Assembly (NCBI RefSeq): GCF_034314165.1
Contig: NZ_JAVIWK010000001.1
Coordinates: forward strand, 1,379,001-1,443,000
DNA from: Pseudomonas sp. Bout1
GTDB lineage: Bacteria; Pseudomonadota; Gammaproteobacteria; Pseudomonadales; Pseudomonadaceae
DNA length: 64,000 nt
Direction of reading: 5' to 3'
How positions within the stretch are numbered: position 1 is the stretch's first letter; every line of letters starts with the position of its first letter. Shown in pieces: positions 1 through 9,756 of the stretch. A program made the position numbers and the translations under genes. The notes under the pieces are model-generated. The model did not search any database. It saw only the letters and a list, made by a program, of their open reading frames with translations, and was not told where the DNA came from.

Positions 1-137
1 CTACGTTCCCGACCCGGGTTTGCACCCATTCATCATTACGCCCCGGTGAGTGAGATCCACCCACCCTATGCTCACTTGCCGACGCCTTTTGCGCTAAGTC
101 GATAAAGCACGTCTGAACCGTACGACTGGGTGAACTG
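1..137. other. Unassigned left edge of window
   Basis: No gene can be assigned. On the plus strand one frame stays open from base 1 to a TAA near 108, so this could be the tail of a gene that starts outside the window. The peptide is not recognisable and the other two frames stop sooner. It is followed by the terminator at 138-167, which fits the end of a plus-strand gene. Confidence 0.3.
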
Positions 138-167
138 AAAACGCCCTGAATCATTCAGGGCGTTTTT
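138..167. terminator. Bidirectional intrinsic terminator
   Basis: A 13-bp stem (aaaacgccctgaa / ttcagggcgtttt) closes a 3-nt loop and has T runs on both strands. It can end transcripts from the left edge (plus strand) and from the DUF4197 gene (minus strand). Confidence 0.85.
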
Positions 168-186
168 CATTGCGGCGGGAAGGCTT

Positions 187-876
187 TTACAGGGCGCCGA
201 ACACTTTCTTCGCCAGGCTGGTGGCGGCGGCTGCCGGGTTCTTGCGAATGGTTTCTTCCTGCTGGGCGATCATCTTGAACAACCCGTCCAGTGCCTGCTC
301 GGTCACGTAGCTTTCGACGTTGGCACTCTTGGCATCAATCGCGCCAAACGTCGCCGCCTTGCCCGCGAGCGCATTGTACTGCTGGGCAACGCCGACCTTG
401 TCGGTGGCCGCCTTGACGATCGGCAGGAACTTGGCCCGGATCTCGTCACGGCTGCTTTTGTTCAGGTACTGGGTGGCGGAGTCCTGGCCACCGGTGAGGA
501 TGCCCTTGGCGTCGGTCACGCTCATGTTTTTCACGGCATTTACCAGGATTGGCTGGGCCTGGGTCACGGCCGATTCGGCCGCCTTGTTCATGCTGGCTTC
601 CAGTTGGTTGACCTGGTCACCCATGCCGAACATTTTCAATTTGTCGGCGACTTTGCCCAACTTGCCCGGCAGGCCGATCTTCACTTCGGGGTTGTTGCTG
701 AAACCGCCGGGCACGCCCAGTTGTTTCACGGCAATCTGTGCGCCTTGAGTCAGTGCGTCCTTGAGGCCACCGCTGGCGTCACCCTGGGACAGGCTGCCGA
801 GGGACAGGGCCATGGCGTTGGCGCCGAGCAGCAGGCCGGCGCACAGGGCAGTGAGGCGAAGGGAGTTACGGAGCAT
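187..876 (-). CDS. DUF4197 family exported protein
   Basis: The 229-residue product begins with a hydrophobic export signal of about 23 residues (LRLTALCAGLLLGANAMA), so it is probably periplasmic. The rest fits the DUF4197 family: alanine- and glutamine-rich helical sequence with 'GLKDALTQG' near the start, 'YLNKSSRDEIRAKFLPIV' in the middle and 'LDGLFKMIAQQE' near the end. No biochemical role is established for this family. A Shine-Dalgarno-like AAGGA lies before the ATG. The gene is 28 bp downstream of the YbaY-like lipoprotein gene on the same strand, so the two may be co-transcribed. The terminator at 138-167 follows it. Confidence 0.85.
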   Translation of the reverse strand: MLRNSLRLTALCAGLLLGANAMALSLGSLSQGDASGGLKDALTQGAQIAVKQLGVPGGFSNNPEVKIGLPGKLGKVADKLKMFGMGDQVNQLEASMNKAAESAVTQAQPILVNAVKNMSVTDAKGILTGGQDSATQYLNKSSRDEIRAKFLPIVKAATDKVGVAQQYNALAGKAATFGAIDAKSANVESYVTEQALDGLFKMIAQQEETIRKNPAAAATSLAKKVFGAL

Positions 877-904
877 GGGTGCGTCCTTATGTTCGATTTT
901 TTAA

Positions 905-1306
905 TCAGTGTGCAACCGCATCCACGCGTACGCGCAGCGGTTCGGGATCCTGGCCGTTCAACTGCACGGAGTGCCGTTCGGTGGTGATGAACAGTAGCTT
1001 GCCATCCAGTTCGATGCGAGCACTCACCGAGTAGCTGTGGCCGGGCTTCACCTGCGCCGGGTCATAGCTGAGGTGGAAAGGCAGCGGCACCTGGCCGTTG
1101 ACCGGGCCTTTCTGCTCGGCCAGGGTCACGGCCGGGGCGTCCATCAAGGACACATCCTGCAGGGTCACACTCAAGGTGGCGGCGGGCGGCAGGGCGCTGC
1201 GTTGCAGGTAAAAGACTTCGCCATCAAGGCTGGCTTTGGGCGCGGGGCTCATGCTCTGGCAGGCTCCCAAGAGGGCGGTAAGGCCCAGGAGGATGATTTT
1301 TTTCAT
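905..1306 (-). CDS. YbaY-like outer-membrane lipoprotein
   Basis: The product is a 133-residue lipoprotein. The N-terminus MKKIILLGLTALLGAC is a typical type II signal, with lipobox LGAC and Cys16 as the predicted lipid anchor. The mature part matches the YbaY/YscW-type lipoprotein beta-sandwich ('LPPAATLSVTLQDVSL', 'PFHLSYDPAQVKPGHSYSVSARI'). The in-frame ATG 33 bp upstream is less likely, because the chosen ATG at 1306 follows AAGGAG at good spacing and begins the signal directly. The exact role of the family in Pseudomonas is not settled. It sits between plsB and the DUF4197 gene, all on the minus strand. Confidence 0.8.
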   Translation of the reverse strand: MKKIILLGLTALLGACQSMSPAPKASLDGEVFYLQRSALPPAATLSVTLQDVSLMDAPAVTLAEQKGPVNGQVPLPFHLSYDPAQVKPGHSYSVSARIELDGKLLFITTERHSVQLNGQDPEPLRVRVDAVAH

Positions 1307-1325
1307 GGTACAACTCCTTGTCAGC

Positions 1326-1348
1326 GGCGCCAGAAACACCCTGGCGCC
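1326..1348. terminator. Hairpin between plsB and lipoprotein gene
   Basis: An 8-bp perfect stem (ggcgccag / ctggcgcc) with a 7-nt loop lies between the plsB stop and the lipoprotein start. It has no clear T run, so it may be a weak terminator or an RNA-stabilising hairpin. Confidence 0.4.
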
Positions 1349-1357
1349 TCGATCACT

Positions 1358-3859
1358 CTAGTGTGTTTCTTCGGCAACAGGCGTGTCTGCCGCATCGTCG
1401 CTGCGATGCAGGGCCACCTGGCGAATTGACAGGCGAATGTCCGCCGGCAACACGCGCTTGGCCGCGCCCTCGGCCAGCTCACCCAGCAGCGGGTGATAGC
1501 TCAGCTTGCCGGCCTCGTCGCGGCGCAGCACATCTTGCTCCAGTAACGTCTGGATAAAATGTCGGAAAAGGCTCTTGTCGAAGAACTCCGGGGCGTTCAG
1601 GCCGTGCAGGATCGACAGGCGCTGGGCCATGACCGTGCACAGGTCTTCCAGCTCTTCGGCGCTGATGCTGTTCTGGCCGCTGTTGAGCAGCAGCGAGATG
1701 GCCATGTAGAAACGTTGCAGGGTCTGGGCGATGCTTTTGGACAGCAGCGTCAGCAGTACAAAGTGCCGCGAACTCGGGGCCGGGCGCAGGTACACCTCGT
1801 TCTCGAAGCGCAGCAGGCCTTGTTCGACGAAGGCTTGCAGCCACTGGTCGACCACCGCGTCCAGCTCGTCCAACGACCAGCGGATAAACAGCTCCGATTG
1901 CAGGTACGGGTAGAGGGCGCGGGTGTAGCGCAGGATCTGCTCGCGGCTCATCCGCGAGCTGCTCTGGAAGAAACTCGCCAGCAGCGCCGGCAGGGCGAAG
2001 ATGTGCAGCACGTTGTTGCGGTAGTAGGTCATCAGGACAGCGTTTTGCTCGTCCAGATACAGAATTTTGCCCAAGGCATCACTCTGTTCCGACAGCAGGT
2101 CCATGTCCTTGACGTGCTTGATCAGCGCCTGGCCATCACCTTCGGGTAACGTGGTGTGGGGCGAGTAGGGCACTTTGCGCAGCAGCGCCAGATACAGATC
2201 AAGCTGGCGTGCCATGGCCTGTTCGTCCAGGGCCAGTCGGGTGGTGGACAGCAGTGCCAGGGCCACCAGGTTCACCGGGTTGATCGCCGCCGCTTCGTTC
2301 AAGTGTTGCGCCACCCGCTCGCCGAGGCGGTTGGTGGTTTCGTTGAGCCATGCCGGCTTGTAGTTCGGGCCCAGCTCCTGGGAGCGCCAGTCGGGCTGCT
2401 CGCTGTCGAGGAATTCAGCCAGCTTGATCGGTTCGCCGAAGTTCACGGCGACCTGGCCAAATCGCTGCTTGAGGGCGCCGATCACTTTGAAAATATCGAA
2501 AATCGACTCTTTTTTCTTGCTCGCACCGCGCAGCTCGCCCAGGTAAGTGCGGCCTTCGAGCACCCGCTCATAGCCGATGTACACCGGCACAAACACGATA
2601 GGCATGCGTGAGGAGCGCAGAAAACTGCGCAGGGTAATCGCCAGCATCCCGGTCTTCGGTTGCAGCATGCGGCCGGTGCGCGAACGCCCGCCTTCGACGA
2701 AATACTCCACCGGGAAACCCTTGGTGAACAGGGTGTGCAGGTATTCGTTGAACACCGAGGTGTACAGCGGGTTGCCCTTGAAGGTGCGGCGCATGAAAAA
2801 CGCCCCGCCACGGCGCAACAGGCTGCCGATCACCGGCATGTTCAGGTTGATCCCGGCGGCGATGTGCGGCGGGGTCAGGCCATTCTTGAACAGCAGGTAA
2901 GACAGCAGCAGGTAGTCGATATGGCTGCGATGGCACGGCACATAGATCACCTCGTAACCCTGGGCGACCTTTTGCACGCCCTCGATGTTATTGACCTTGA
3001 TGCCATCGTAGATCTTGTTCCAGAACCAGCTCAGTACCACTTCCAGGAAGCGGATAGCGGTGTAGGTGTAGTCGGAGGCGATCTCGTTGCCATAGCGCAA
3101 GGCTTGGGCCTTGGCTTTTTCGGGGGTGATTTTCTCGCGTTCGGCTTCGTCCAGGATCGCCTGGCGCACCAGTGGCATGTTGACCAGGCCTTTGACCAGG
3201 TTGCGCCGGTGGGACAGGTCGGGGCCGATCACGGCGGTCTTCAGGTTGCGAAAGTGCACCCGCAGGATGCGTTGGGCCATGCGCACGGTGCGTTCGTGGC
3301 CTTTATTGTGCTCGATCAATTCACGCAGGTTGATAGGCGCAGAGAATTGCACCCGGGTCTTGCGGCCCAGGATCAGGATGCTCAACAGCCGACGCAGGCG
3401 CCCGGTTACGGCCCAGCTGTCGGCGAACAACAGCTTCCAGGGGCTGGACTCGCTGTCGGGCGACTGGCCCCAGAACACGCTGACTGGAATGATCTGTGCA
3501 TTCTCTTCGGCGTGTTCGGTGAGCACGTCCATCAATCGGGTGAGGGTGGGCGGTGCGCCGCGCTTGTCCTGGCGGCCGAGCCAGTCGGGGTCGGGCGTCA
3601 GGTAGAAGAAGGCCGCCGGCTCCATCAACGGGCCCACCGATACCGGCAGTACCGGGCGGGGCAGGCCGGCCTTGGTACATTCGGTATCAACCACCGCCAA
3701 TTCGGTGAGGGACGGGGATTGCAAGACGTAAAACACCGGACGGCTGCGGTCGAGGTTCAGGGTAAGGGACGACTGGTTGATCGTCTCTGAGCGAACCCAG
3801 AGGTACAACAGCCGGCGCAAGGTGCCAAATACCAGACGGCGAAAGGGAGAACGGGTCAT
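1358..3859 (-). CDS. plsB: Glycerol-3-phosphate 1-O-acyltransferase
   Basis: The 833-residue enzyme acylates position 1 of sn-glycerol-3-phosphate, the first step of phospholipid synthesis, at the inner membrane. It is full length for the family (about 800-840 residues). The acyltransferase HX4D motif is visible as '[13 protein letters not shown]' near residue 310. It is followed by further acyltransferase blocks: '[16 protein letters not shown]', '[14 protein letters not shown]' and '[13 protein letters not shown]'. The long C-terminal region without obvious motifs is normal for PlsB. No strong ribosome site precedes the ATG, so a slightly different start is possible. The gene diverges from the cold-shock gene. 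Confidence 0.97.
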   Translation of the reverse strand: MTRSPFRRLVFGTLRRLLYLWVRSETINQSSLTLNLDRSRPVFYVLQSPSLTELAVVDTECTKAGLPRPVLPVSVGPLMEPAAFFYLTPDPDWLGRQDKRGAPPTLTRLMDVLTEHAEENAQIIPVSVFWGQSPDSESSPWKLLFADSWAVTGRLRRLLSILILGRKTRVQFSAPINLRELIEHNKGHERTVRMAQRILRVHFRNLKTAVIGPDLSHRRNLVKGLVNMPLVRQAILDEAEREKITPEKAKAQALRYGNEIASDYTYTAIRFLEVVLSWFWNKIYDGIKVNNIEGVQKVAQGYEVIYVPCHRSHIDYLLLSYLLFKNGLTPPHIAAGINLNMPVIGSLLRRGGAFFMRRTFKGNPLYTSVFNEYLHTLFTKGFPVEYFVEGGRSRTGRMLQPKTGMLAITLRSFLRSSRMPIVFVPVYIGYERVLEGRTYLGELRGASKKKESIFDIFKVIGALKQRFGQVAVNFGEPIKLAEFLDSEQPDWRSQELGPNYKPAWLNETTNRLGERVAQHLNEAAAINPVNLVALALLSTTRLALDEQAMARQLDLYLALLRKVPYSPHTTLPEGDGQALIKHVKDMDLLSEQSDALGKILYLDEQNAVLMTYYRNNVLHIFALPALLASFFQSSSRMSREQILRYTRALYPYLQSELFIRWSLDELDAVVDQWLQAFVEQGLLRFENEVYLRPAPSSRHFVLLTLLSKSIAQTLQRFYMAISLLLNSGQNSISAEELEDLCTVMAQRLSILHGLNAPEFFDKSLFRHFIQTLLEQDVLRRDEAGKLSYHPLLGELAEGAAKRVLPADIRLSIRQVALHRSDDAADTPVAEETH

Positions 3860-3962
3860 AGGCTTGCTGCTTTGAGTTGGGAAAAAAGCCGGGCAGGTGC
3901 TCGGGGCGCTAGTGTGCAGTATTAGTCGAAAATCGGCAAAAAAGCGGCGAAGTAATCTTGAG

Positions 3963-3990
3963 TTGAAGCTTTTGGAGCGTGTCTTATACT
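3963..3990 (+). promoter_or_regulatory. Sigma-70-like promoter of the cold-shock gene
   Basis: TTGAAG (3963-3968) and TATACT (3985-3990) are separated by 16 bp. This predicts a 5' leader of roughly 60 nt before the ATG at 4056; leaders are common in cold-shock mRNAs. Confidence 0.65.
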
Positions 3991-4055
3991 CGGCAGTTCA
4001 ACTGCGACGACTCAACAATAAACGTACTTATAAAAAGCAAGTGGGAGCAAAACAG

Positions 4056-4265
4056 ATGGCAACGCGCGAGACCGGCAATGTGAAGTGGTTCAACGACGCC
4101 AAGGGCTATGGCTTTATCCAGCGGGAAGACGGCAAGGACGTGTTTGTGCACTACCGCGCCATTCGCGGTGACGGCCATCGTTCGTTGGCTGAAGGCCAGC
4201 AGGTGGAATACGCCGTGGTGACGGGCGAGAAGGGTTTGCAGGCTGAGGATGTGGTGGGTCTGTAA
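4056..4265 (+). CDS. CspA-family cold-shock protein
   Basis: The 69-residue product is a single OB-fold nucleic-acid-binding domain. Its RNP1-like motif is 'KGYGFIQ' and its RNP2-like motif is 'DVFVHY', after the usual '[11 protein letters not shown]'. Family members bind single-stranded RNA or DNA and act as RNA chaperones. The frame is open upstream to 3897, but the ATG at 4056 starts at the conserved domain edge and follows GTGGGAG, so the longer version is rejected. '[17 protein letters not shown]' resembles the CspD-like subgroup, but I cannot name the paralogue. Confidence 0.93.
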   Translation: MATRETGNVKWFNDAKGYGFIQREDGKDVFVHYRAIRGDGHRSLAEGQQVEYAVVTGEKGLQAEDVVGL

Positions 4266-4290
4266 CCCGATAGGCACAACACACCTTTAA

Positions 4291-4398
4291 ATGTGGGAGC
4301 CCGGCCGAATGTGGGAGCCGGGCTTGCCCGCGATAGCATCGCCGCGGTTTGGCTGAATGACCGAGGTGCGCCCATCGCAGGCAAGCCAGCTCCCACAT
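4291..4398. repeat. REP-type palindromic repeat
   Basis: The segment has atgtgggagcc units on the left and a reverse-complement arm gcaggcaagccagctcccac on the right. The same family occurs at 10592-10682 and, in variant form, at 58615-58704. It lies between two genes and downstream of the cold-shock gene, as Pseudomonas REP elements usually do. Confidence 0.8.
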
Positions 4399-4437
4399 TT
4401 GATTGGGTGTGCACATTGAGGCCTTGTTGGCCTGACT

Positions 4438-4815
4438 TTATGTGGTTCTCCAGGTGATCTGCTCTTCGCCGTCTGCGCTGATACGAATCCAGGTATCGGC
4501 GCTTTCTTCACCTTCTTCCTCAACCCAGCTACCCGGCGCGCAACGCACTTCGACGTTCAGCGCGGCAAAGGCTGCGCGGGCGCAGGCGATGTCGTCTTCC
4601 CATGGGGTCTGGTCGCTTTCCAGGTACAGGCTGTTCCATTTGCCTACGGCTTTGGGCAACCAGGTAACCGGCACGCTGCCGGCGGTGCACTTGTAGGTCT
4701 GGCCGCGCTGGACCCAATCGGTGCACGCGCCCAGGGCAGCGCCCAGCCAGGCGGCGATAGCCTTGTGGTCGACGTCGGCGTCCTTGAGGTAAATCTCGAT
4801 ATCAGGTTGGCGCAT
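4438..4815 (-). CDS. Conserved hypothetical protein
   Basis: The 125-residue acidic protein has no signal or membrane segment and belongs to no family I recognise. Visible features are 'DWVQRGQTYKCTAGSVPVTW', 'WNSLYLESDQTPWEDDIACA' and an acidic stretch 'SWVEEEGEESADTWIRI' near the end. The Trp-rich beta-strand-like composition suggests a small soluble domain. It lies just downstream (minus strand) of rlmA with a gap of 78 bp, so it may share that transcript. Codon use looks like the neighbouring host genes. Confidence 0.75.
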   Translation of the reverse strand: MRQPDIEIYLKDADVDHKAIAAWLGAALGACTDWVQRGQTYKCTAGSVPVTWLPKAVGKWNSLYLESDQTPWEDDIACARAAFAALNVEVRCAPGSWVEEEGEESADTWIRISADGEEQITWRTT

Positions 4816-4893
4816 GGATGTTCCTCATTGCGGGATTTTGAAAATCCATTCGCGGGTTCAGCGCAGGCCCCAGGAGGCCCGCAAAATAATAGG

Positions 4894-5703
4894 TTATTGA
4901 AGCACGAAATAGTCGTAGCGCATCGACACAGTGACCAGCAGCGGTTCGGCGGCCTCGATCACCTGCGCGCGGCGTTTGGCACTGGCGCGCCAGCCGTGGG
5001 GTGTCATCGCCAGCAGGTTGGCGCGATCCTTGGGGTCGGCCAGGCTGAGTTTGAATTCCAGGGTTTCGCTGTGCTGCAGGCTCATGCCGTCCGGCACCAG
5101 CGCCAGGTGCTTGTCGTCGGTGTACTCGCGCACTTCGTCGTACAAGCGCTCGCGCAGTTCCATCAGGTGGCCGCGGGTGGGGCCGACCTTCATCAAGCCG
5201 CCGCCCGGGTTGAGCAGGCGCTTGGCCTCCAGCCAGTCGAGCGGGCTGAAGACACTGGCAAGGAACTGGCAACTGGCATCGGCCAATGGCACCCGGGCCA
5301 TACTGGCGATCAACCAGGTCACGGAGGGGTTGCGCTTGCACGCGCGCTTGACCGCTTCTTTGGAAATATCCAGCGCATAGCCATCGGCGCGCAGCAGGGC
5401 GTCGGCGATCTGCGCGGTGTAGTAACCCTCGCCGCAACCGATGTCGACCCAGCGTTGGGGTTTGCGCTCTGCGGCCAGTTCGGCTAGGCGCTTGGCCACT
5501 GGGGCGTAATGCCCGGCGTTGAGGAAGTCGCGGCGCGCCTCCACCATCGCCAGGTTATCGCCCGGGTCGCGGCTGTTCTTGTGCTGCACCGGCAACAGGT
5601 TCAGGTAACCCTGGCGTGCACGATCGAAACGATGCCCGACCGGGCAGGCCACGCCGTTGTCCACCTCGTGTAGCGGTGCGCTGCAAATGGGGCAAGCAAG
5701 CAT
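4894..5703 (-). CDS. rlmA: 23S rRNA (guanine-N1)-methyltransferase RlmA
   Basis: The 269-residue protein methylates N1 of G745-type guanine in helix 35 of 23S rRNA, using S-adenosylmethionine. The N-terminal zinc-binding part is visible as 'CPICSAPL' followed by 'GVACPVGHRFDRARQGYLNL'. The SAM-binding motif I is 'WVDIGCGEGYYTAQIADAL' at about residues 92-110, and 'DASCQFLASVFSPL' matches the motif IV region. The length fits E. coli RlmA. Its ATG shares one base with the dapE stop (TGATG), indicating translational coupling to dapE. Confidence 0.93.
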   Translation of the reverse strand: MLACPICSAPLHEVDNGVACPVGHRFDRARQGYLNLLPVQHKNSRDPGDNLAMVEARRDFLNAGHYAPVAKRLAELAAERKPQRWVDIGCGEGYYTAQIADALLRADGYALDISKEAVKRACKRNPSVTWLIASMARVPLADASCQFLASVFSPLDWLEAKRLLNPGGGLMKVGPTRGHLMELRERLYDEVREYTDDKHLALVPDGMSLQHSETLEFKLSLADPKDRANLLAMTPHGWRASAKRRAQVIEAAEPLLVTVSMRYDYFVLQ

Positions 5704-6854
5704 CAGGCGAGCAACTTGATCAGGGTCTGGTAGTAGATTTCGGTCAGCACATCGAGGTCGCTGGCGAGGATGCGCTCGTTGACCTGATGGATTGTTGCGT
5801 TGACCGGGCCCAGCTCTACCACCTGGGTGCCGAGGGTGGCGATGAAGCGCCCGTCGGAGGTGCCGCCGCTGGTGGATGCCTTGGTCTGGCGACCTGTGAC
5901 GGCCATGATGCTGGCGGAGACGGCATCAAGCAATGCACCCGGTTCGGTGAGGAACGGCAGGCCCGACAGCGCCCACTCTACATGCCAGTCCAGGCCATGT
6001 TTGTCGAGAATCGCCGCGACCCGCTGCTGCAGGCCTTCGACGGTAGACTCGGTAGAGAAACGGAAGTTGAACACCGCCGTCAGGTCACCCGGGATCACGT
6101 TGGTGGCGCCGGTGCCGGAATTGAGGTTGGAGATCTGGAAGCTGGTCGGCGGGAAGAAGCTGTTGCCGTCGTCCCAATGCTCGTCGGCAAGTTCCGCCAG
6201 GGCCGGAGCGGCCAGGTGGATCGGGTTCTTCGCCAGGTGCGGGTAGGCCACGTGGCCTTGCACGCCGCGCACGGTCAGGGTGGCGCCGAGGGAGCCACGA
6301 CGGCCGTTCTTGACCACGTCGCCCACCAGCGTGGTGCTCGACGGTTCGCCGACGATGCACCAGTCGAGGCGCTCCTTGCGGGCCGCCAGGCGTTCGATCA
6401 CGGCCTTGGTGCCGTGGTGCGCCGGGCCTTCTTCATCACTGGTGATCAGGAAGGCCACCGAACCCTTGTGGTCCGGGTAGTCGGTCACGAAGCGCTCGGA
6501 GGCGACCAACATAGCGGCCAGGCTGCCTTTCATGTCTGCTGCGCCACGGCCGCAGAGCATGCCGTTTTCGTCGATCAGCGCGTCGAACGGGTCGTTCTGC
6601 CAAGCCTTGACCGGGCCGGTCGGCACCACGTCGGTGTGGCCGGCGAAGCACAGTACCGGGCCTTCGTGTTTACCGTGGGTGGCCCAGAAGTTATCCACAT
6701 CCTCGATACGCATCGGCTCAAGCGCAAAACCGGCGTCGCCCAGGCGCTGCATCATCAGCTTCTGGCAATCGGCGTCGATTGGCGTCACCGACGGGCGACG
6801 GATCAGGTCGATAGCGAGTTGGAGGGTCGGCGAAAGGTCGGCGTGGGCCGTCAT
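5703..6854 (-). CDS. dapE: Succinyl-diaminopimelate desuccinylase
   Basis: The 383-residue M20 metallopeptidase hydrolyses N-succinyl-LL-diaminopimelate to LL-diaminopimelate, a late step in the succinylase branch to lysine and peptidoglycan. Metal-ligand regions are '[12 protein letters not shown]', '[14 protein letters not shown]' and '[13 protein letters not shown]', with 'GGTSDGRF' near the end. I chose the ATG at 6854 rather than the upstream one because it follows CTGGAG at suitable spacing and begins at the usual family start. dapD and dapC, the other branch enzymes, are also in this window. dapE couples to rlmA. Confidence 0.96.
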   Translation of the reverse strand: MTAHADLSPTLQLAIDLIRRPSVTPIDADCQKLMMQRLGDAGFALEPMRIEDVDNFWATHGKHEGPVLCFAGHTDVVPTGPVKAWQNDPFDALIDENGMLCGRGAADMKGSLAAMLVASERFVTDYPDHKGSVAFLITSDEEGPAHHGTKAVIERLAARKERLDWCIVGEPSSTTLVGDVVKNGRRGSLGATLTVRGVQGHVAYPHLAKNPIHLAAPALAELADEHWDDGNSFFPPTSFQISNLNSGTGATNVIPGDLTAVFNFRFSTESTVEGLQQRVAAILDKHGLDWHVEWALSGLPFLTEPGALLDAVSASIMAVTGRQTKASTSGGTSDGRFIATLGTQVVELGPVNATIHQVNERILASDLDVLTEIYYQTLIKLLA

Positions 6855-6902
6855 GTAAAAACTCCAGTGCAGGGCGCGCAAAATGGCCGTTATCTTATAG
6901 CA

Positions 6903-6927
6903 AAACGGCGGCCAGAGGCCGCCGTTT
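6903..6927. terminator. Terminator downstream of ndvB
   Basis: A perfect stem of 11 bp (aaacggcggcc / ggccgccgttt) closes a 3-nt loop. In the minus direction it is followed by T residues, which fits termination of the ndvB transcript before dapE. Confidence 0.75.
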
Positions 6928-6945
6928 AGTGCATTGCGCAGGATT

Positions 6946-9537
6946 TTAAGCGGTGGTCACAGGCTCTTGCGCCGGGGCCGGTTTCGGCAACGACGACAGG
7001 AACGCCATGATCAGCGCCGCCACATACGGCAGCGACTGCACCAGCAACATCACCACCCAGAAGCGCATGTCATTGCTCGGCAGGCCTTGCACCAGGTAAA
7101 TCCCCAGTGCCGCGCCCCACAACAGCAGCATGATGAACATCTCTTCCCGGGCCTCGGAAATCGCCACCCAGAAACCGTGGTTATCGGCGTTCTTCGGTGT
7201 ACGAAAGAACGGAATGCTGGTGGTGAAGAAGCCGTACAGCACCGCCTTGGCGATGGTGTGCGACAACGCCAGCCCGGCCAGTGCCGCGCAGAACGCATCT
7301 TTCAGGTTTACACCTACCGCACGACGGTAGAGGAAGATGATCTTGCCGACCTTGAACACGAACAACGCCAGGGGCGGGATCGCGAAAATCAGCAGCGGCG
7401 GGTCAACCCGCGTCGGCACGATAATCATCGCCGCCGACCACAACAGGGCGCCCACGGTGAAGAAGATGTTCATGCCATCCGCCACCCACGGCAACCAGCC
7501 CGCCAGGAAGTGGTAGCGCTGGCCACGGGTCAGCTCGGTGTCCTTGCCGCGCAACAGGCTTGCGGTGTGACGCTTGATGATCTGAATCGCGCCATAGGCC
7601 CAGCGGAAACGCTGTTTCTTGAAGTCGATAAAGGTATCGGGCATCAGGCCCTTGCCGTAGCTGTCGTGGTAGTACGCCGCCGACAGGCCTTTTTCGAATA
7701 CCCGCAGGCCCAGCTCGGCATCTTCACAGATACACCAGTCAGCCCAACCCAACTCCTCCAGCACCGAGCGGCGGGTCATGGTCATGGTGCCGTGCTGGAT
7801 GATCGCGTCACGGTCGTTGCGGGTGACCATGCCGATATGGAAGAAGCCTTTGTATTCCGCGTAGCAGAGCTTCTTGAAGGTGCTTTCGTTCTGGTCGCGA
7901 TAATCCTGTGGCGACTGCACCACGGCGATTTTCGGGTCGGCGAAGTGCGGCACCATGTGCTTGAGCCAATTGGGCGACACGCAGTAGTCGGAGTCGATCA
8001 CCGCGATCACTTCGGCATCCTTGGCGGTATGCGGGATCAAATAGTTCAGCGCGCCGCCCTTGAAACCGGCCAGGGGCGCGACATGGAAGAACTTGAAGCG
8101 CGGGCCCAGAGTTTCGCAGTAGTCGCGCACCGGTTCCCACACGGCCGGATCCTTGGTGTTGTTGTCGATGATCAGGACTTCGTAGTCCGGATAGTCGAGG
8201 GCGGCCAGGGCATCGAGAGTCTGTTTGACCATCTCCGGCGGCTCGTTGTAGCACGGCACGTGGATCGAGACTTTCGGGCGGTAGTCCGAGTCCCCTTCAA
8301 CCGGCAGGAATTCACGCCGGCGCTTGTGGGTCCAGACCGCTTCCGCCAGTTCGTGGGCCTCGGTCAGCAACACGATAAACACGCCCAGGGCGCCGAGTGC
8401 CAGCAGGAAACCCACGGTTAAACTGAACCAGGTGCTGTATTGCTGGCTGTAGTCGTAGCCGATCCACACCAATACCGAACCGCACAGGAACGCGATAAAG
8501 GTCAGGAACGTACGGCCACGCTGGCGCAGGGCCGAGCCGTCGATCATCAGCAGGGTCAGGGACAGCAGCGCAAGCACCACCGAGCCGATCGCCAGCACTC
8601 GCCATTGCGGAATCGCGACCACCGGGCCATCAAAGTTGAATTTCTGCTGGCGTGCGGCGTTGAACACGCCCCAATAGGCGCCTACAGAGCCTTCGTCGCT
8701 GGCTTTCCATGGCTGGTCAAACGCTTCGATCACGAAGTAGTTGTAGCCCTGGCGGTTCAGCGTGTTAACCAGCGTGCGCAGGTAAATCGCCTGGTCGGCG
8801 GGGGAGGCGTCAGCACCGCCACGCATCCGGCCGTTGCTCGGCCAGCCAACCTCCGACAGCAACAGCGGCTTTTTCGGGAAGGTCTTCTTCAGGTCCCGTG
8901 CGCGATCGAGGACGAACTGGCCGGCCTTGTCCACCGGGATATGTTCCCAGTACGGCAGGATGTGCGCGGCGATCAGGTCGACGTGCTTGGCCAGTTGCGG
9001 GTTGTGTTCCCAGATGTGCCATTGCTCGGAGGTGGTTACGGGCACCTTGACGGCGGCCCGTACCCGATCCAGCAGCACGATCAGCGCCTCCGGAGTGATT
9101 TCTTCGCGGAACAGCGCCTCGTTGCCCACCACTACCCGCACTACGCTGCGGGAGCTGTTGGCGATTTCGATGGCGCGCTGGATCTCGCGCTCGTTGCGCT
9201 CGAGGTCCGGACTGATCCAGATCCCCAGGGTCACCCGCAGGCCGAATTCTTCCGCCAGCTTGGGGATATCCCCCAGGGTGCCGTCGACCGAGTAGGTACG
9301 GATGTTGTCCGTCAGCTTGCTCATGATCGCAAGGTCCTGACGCATTTGATCGTCGGTCGGATACTGGTCTTTCTGTGGGTACTGGCCTTGCTGGAACGGC
9401 GAGTACGAAAAACCGGAGATCTGCTCGGGCCAGTTAGGGGCATTGACCGGGCGGTTGATCAGCGCCCAGAAGCCGGTGAACAGCGCGGCAATTGCCAGCA
9501 CCACCACCAGGTTGAGTCCAAATTTACGCGATGACAT
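6946..9537 (-). CDS. ndvB: Beta-glucan synthase, GH17-GT2 fusion
   Basis: The 863-residue inner-membrane protein combines a GH17-type glucanosyl/glucosidase region with a GT2 synthase. After one N-terminal membrane helix comes the GH17-like part ('[18 protein letters not shown]', '[18 protein letters not shown]'). A helix pair leads to the GT2 domain with '[15 protein letters not shown]', 'IDSDYCVS', '[16 protein letters not shown]' and QxxRW as '[10 protein letters not shown]', then C-terminal helices. P. aeruginosa NdvB has the same layout and makes cyclic beta-1,3-glucans linked to biofilm antibiotic tolerance; it too lies beside dapE. The ATG at 9537 is chosen over a longer frame because a membrane helix follows it at once. 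Confidence 0.88.
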   Translation of the reverse strand: MSSRKFGLNLVVVLAIAALFTGFWALINRPVNAPNWPEQISGFSYSPFQQGQYPQKDQYPTDDQMRQDLAIMSKLTDNIRTYSVDGTLGDIPKLAEEFGLRVTLGIWISPDLERNEREIQRAIEIANSSRSVVRVVVGNEALFREEITPEALIVLLDRVRAAVKVPVTTSEQWHIWEHNPQLAKHVDLIAAHILPYWEHIPVDKAGQFVLDRARDLKKTFPKKPLLLSEVGWPSNGRMRGGADASPADQAIYLRTLVNTLNRQGYNYFVIEAFDQPWKASDEGSVGAYWGVFNAARQQKFNFDGPVVAIPQWRVLAIGSVVLALLSLTLLMIDGSALRQRGRTFLTFIAFLCGSVLVWIGYDYSQQYSTWFSLTVGFLLALGALGVFIVLLTEAHELAEAVWTHKRRREFLPVEGDSDYRPKVSIHVPCYNEPPEMVKQTLDALAALDYPDYEVLIIDNNTKDPAVWEPVRDYCETLGPRFKFFHVAPLAGFKGGALNYLIPHTAKDAEVIAVIDSDYCVSPNWLKHMVPHFADPKIAVVQSPQDYRDQNESTFKKLCYAEYKGFFHIGMVTRNDRDAIIQHGTMTMTRRSVLEELGWADWCICEDAELGLRVFEKGLSAAYYHDSYGKGLMPDTFIDFKKQRFRWAYGAIQIIKRHTASLLRGKDTELTRGQRYHFLAGWLPWVADGMNIFFTVGALLWSAAMIIVPTRVDPPLLIFAIPPLALFVFKVGKIIFLYRRAVGVNLKDAFCAALAGLALSHTIAKAVLYGFFTTSIPFFRTPKNADNHGFWVAISEAREEMFIMLLLWGAALGIYLVQGLPSNDMRFWVVMLLVQSLPYVAALIMAFLSSLPKPAPAQEPVTTA

Positions 9538-9700
9538 GGCTATTTCGGGTTCCAAAGGGTGTGGAACGAAAAGAGGTGTCGGCCTGCGCCGAACGGCGCG
9601 CATCCTACACTGGCCTTTCACCGACCGTACAGCAAGCCGGGAAAAACCGGACATTGGGCAGTGCAACTCGTCGTAAGTTCTCTTACTTGTAGCTTGTAGT

Positions 9701-9730
9701 TTAAAACTTGTCGCTGTGTAGCCCTATAAT
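9701..9730 (+). promoter_or_regulatory. Likely tcdA promoter
   Basis: A consensus -10 TATAAT lies at 9725-9730. The best -35 candidate is TTAAAA at 9701-9706 with 18-bp spacing, which is weak. The start codon lies about 25 bp downstream of the -10. Confidence 0.5.
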
Positions 9731-9756
9731 GCGCGCCGGTTTTTGGGGTAATGGTC

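Noticed and set aside
2660..3790. Long plus-strand open frame opposite plsB
   Set aside because: High-GC genes give long antisense frames. It has no ribosome site or family pattern, and plsB on the other strand is unambiguous. The same applies to frames opposite ndvB (6934-8421), dapD/yffB (12350-13777) and glnD (60019-61455).
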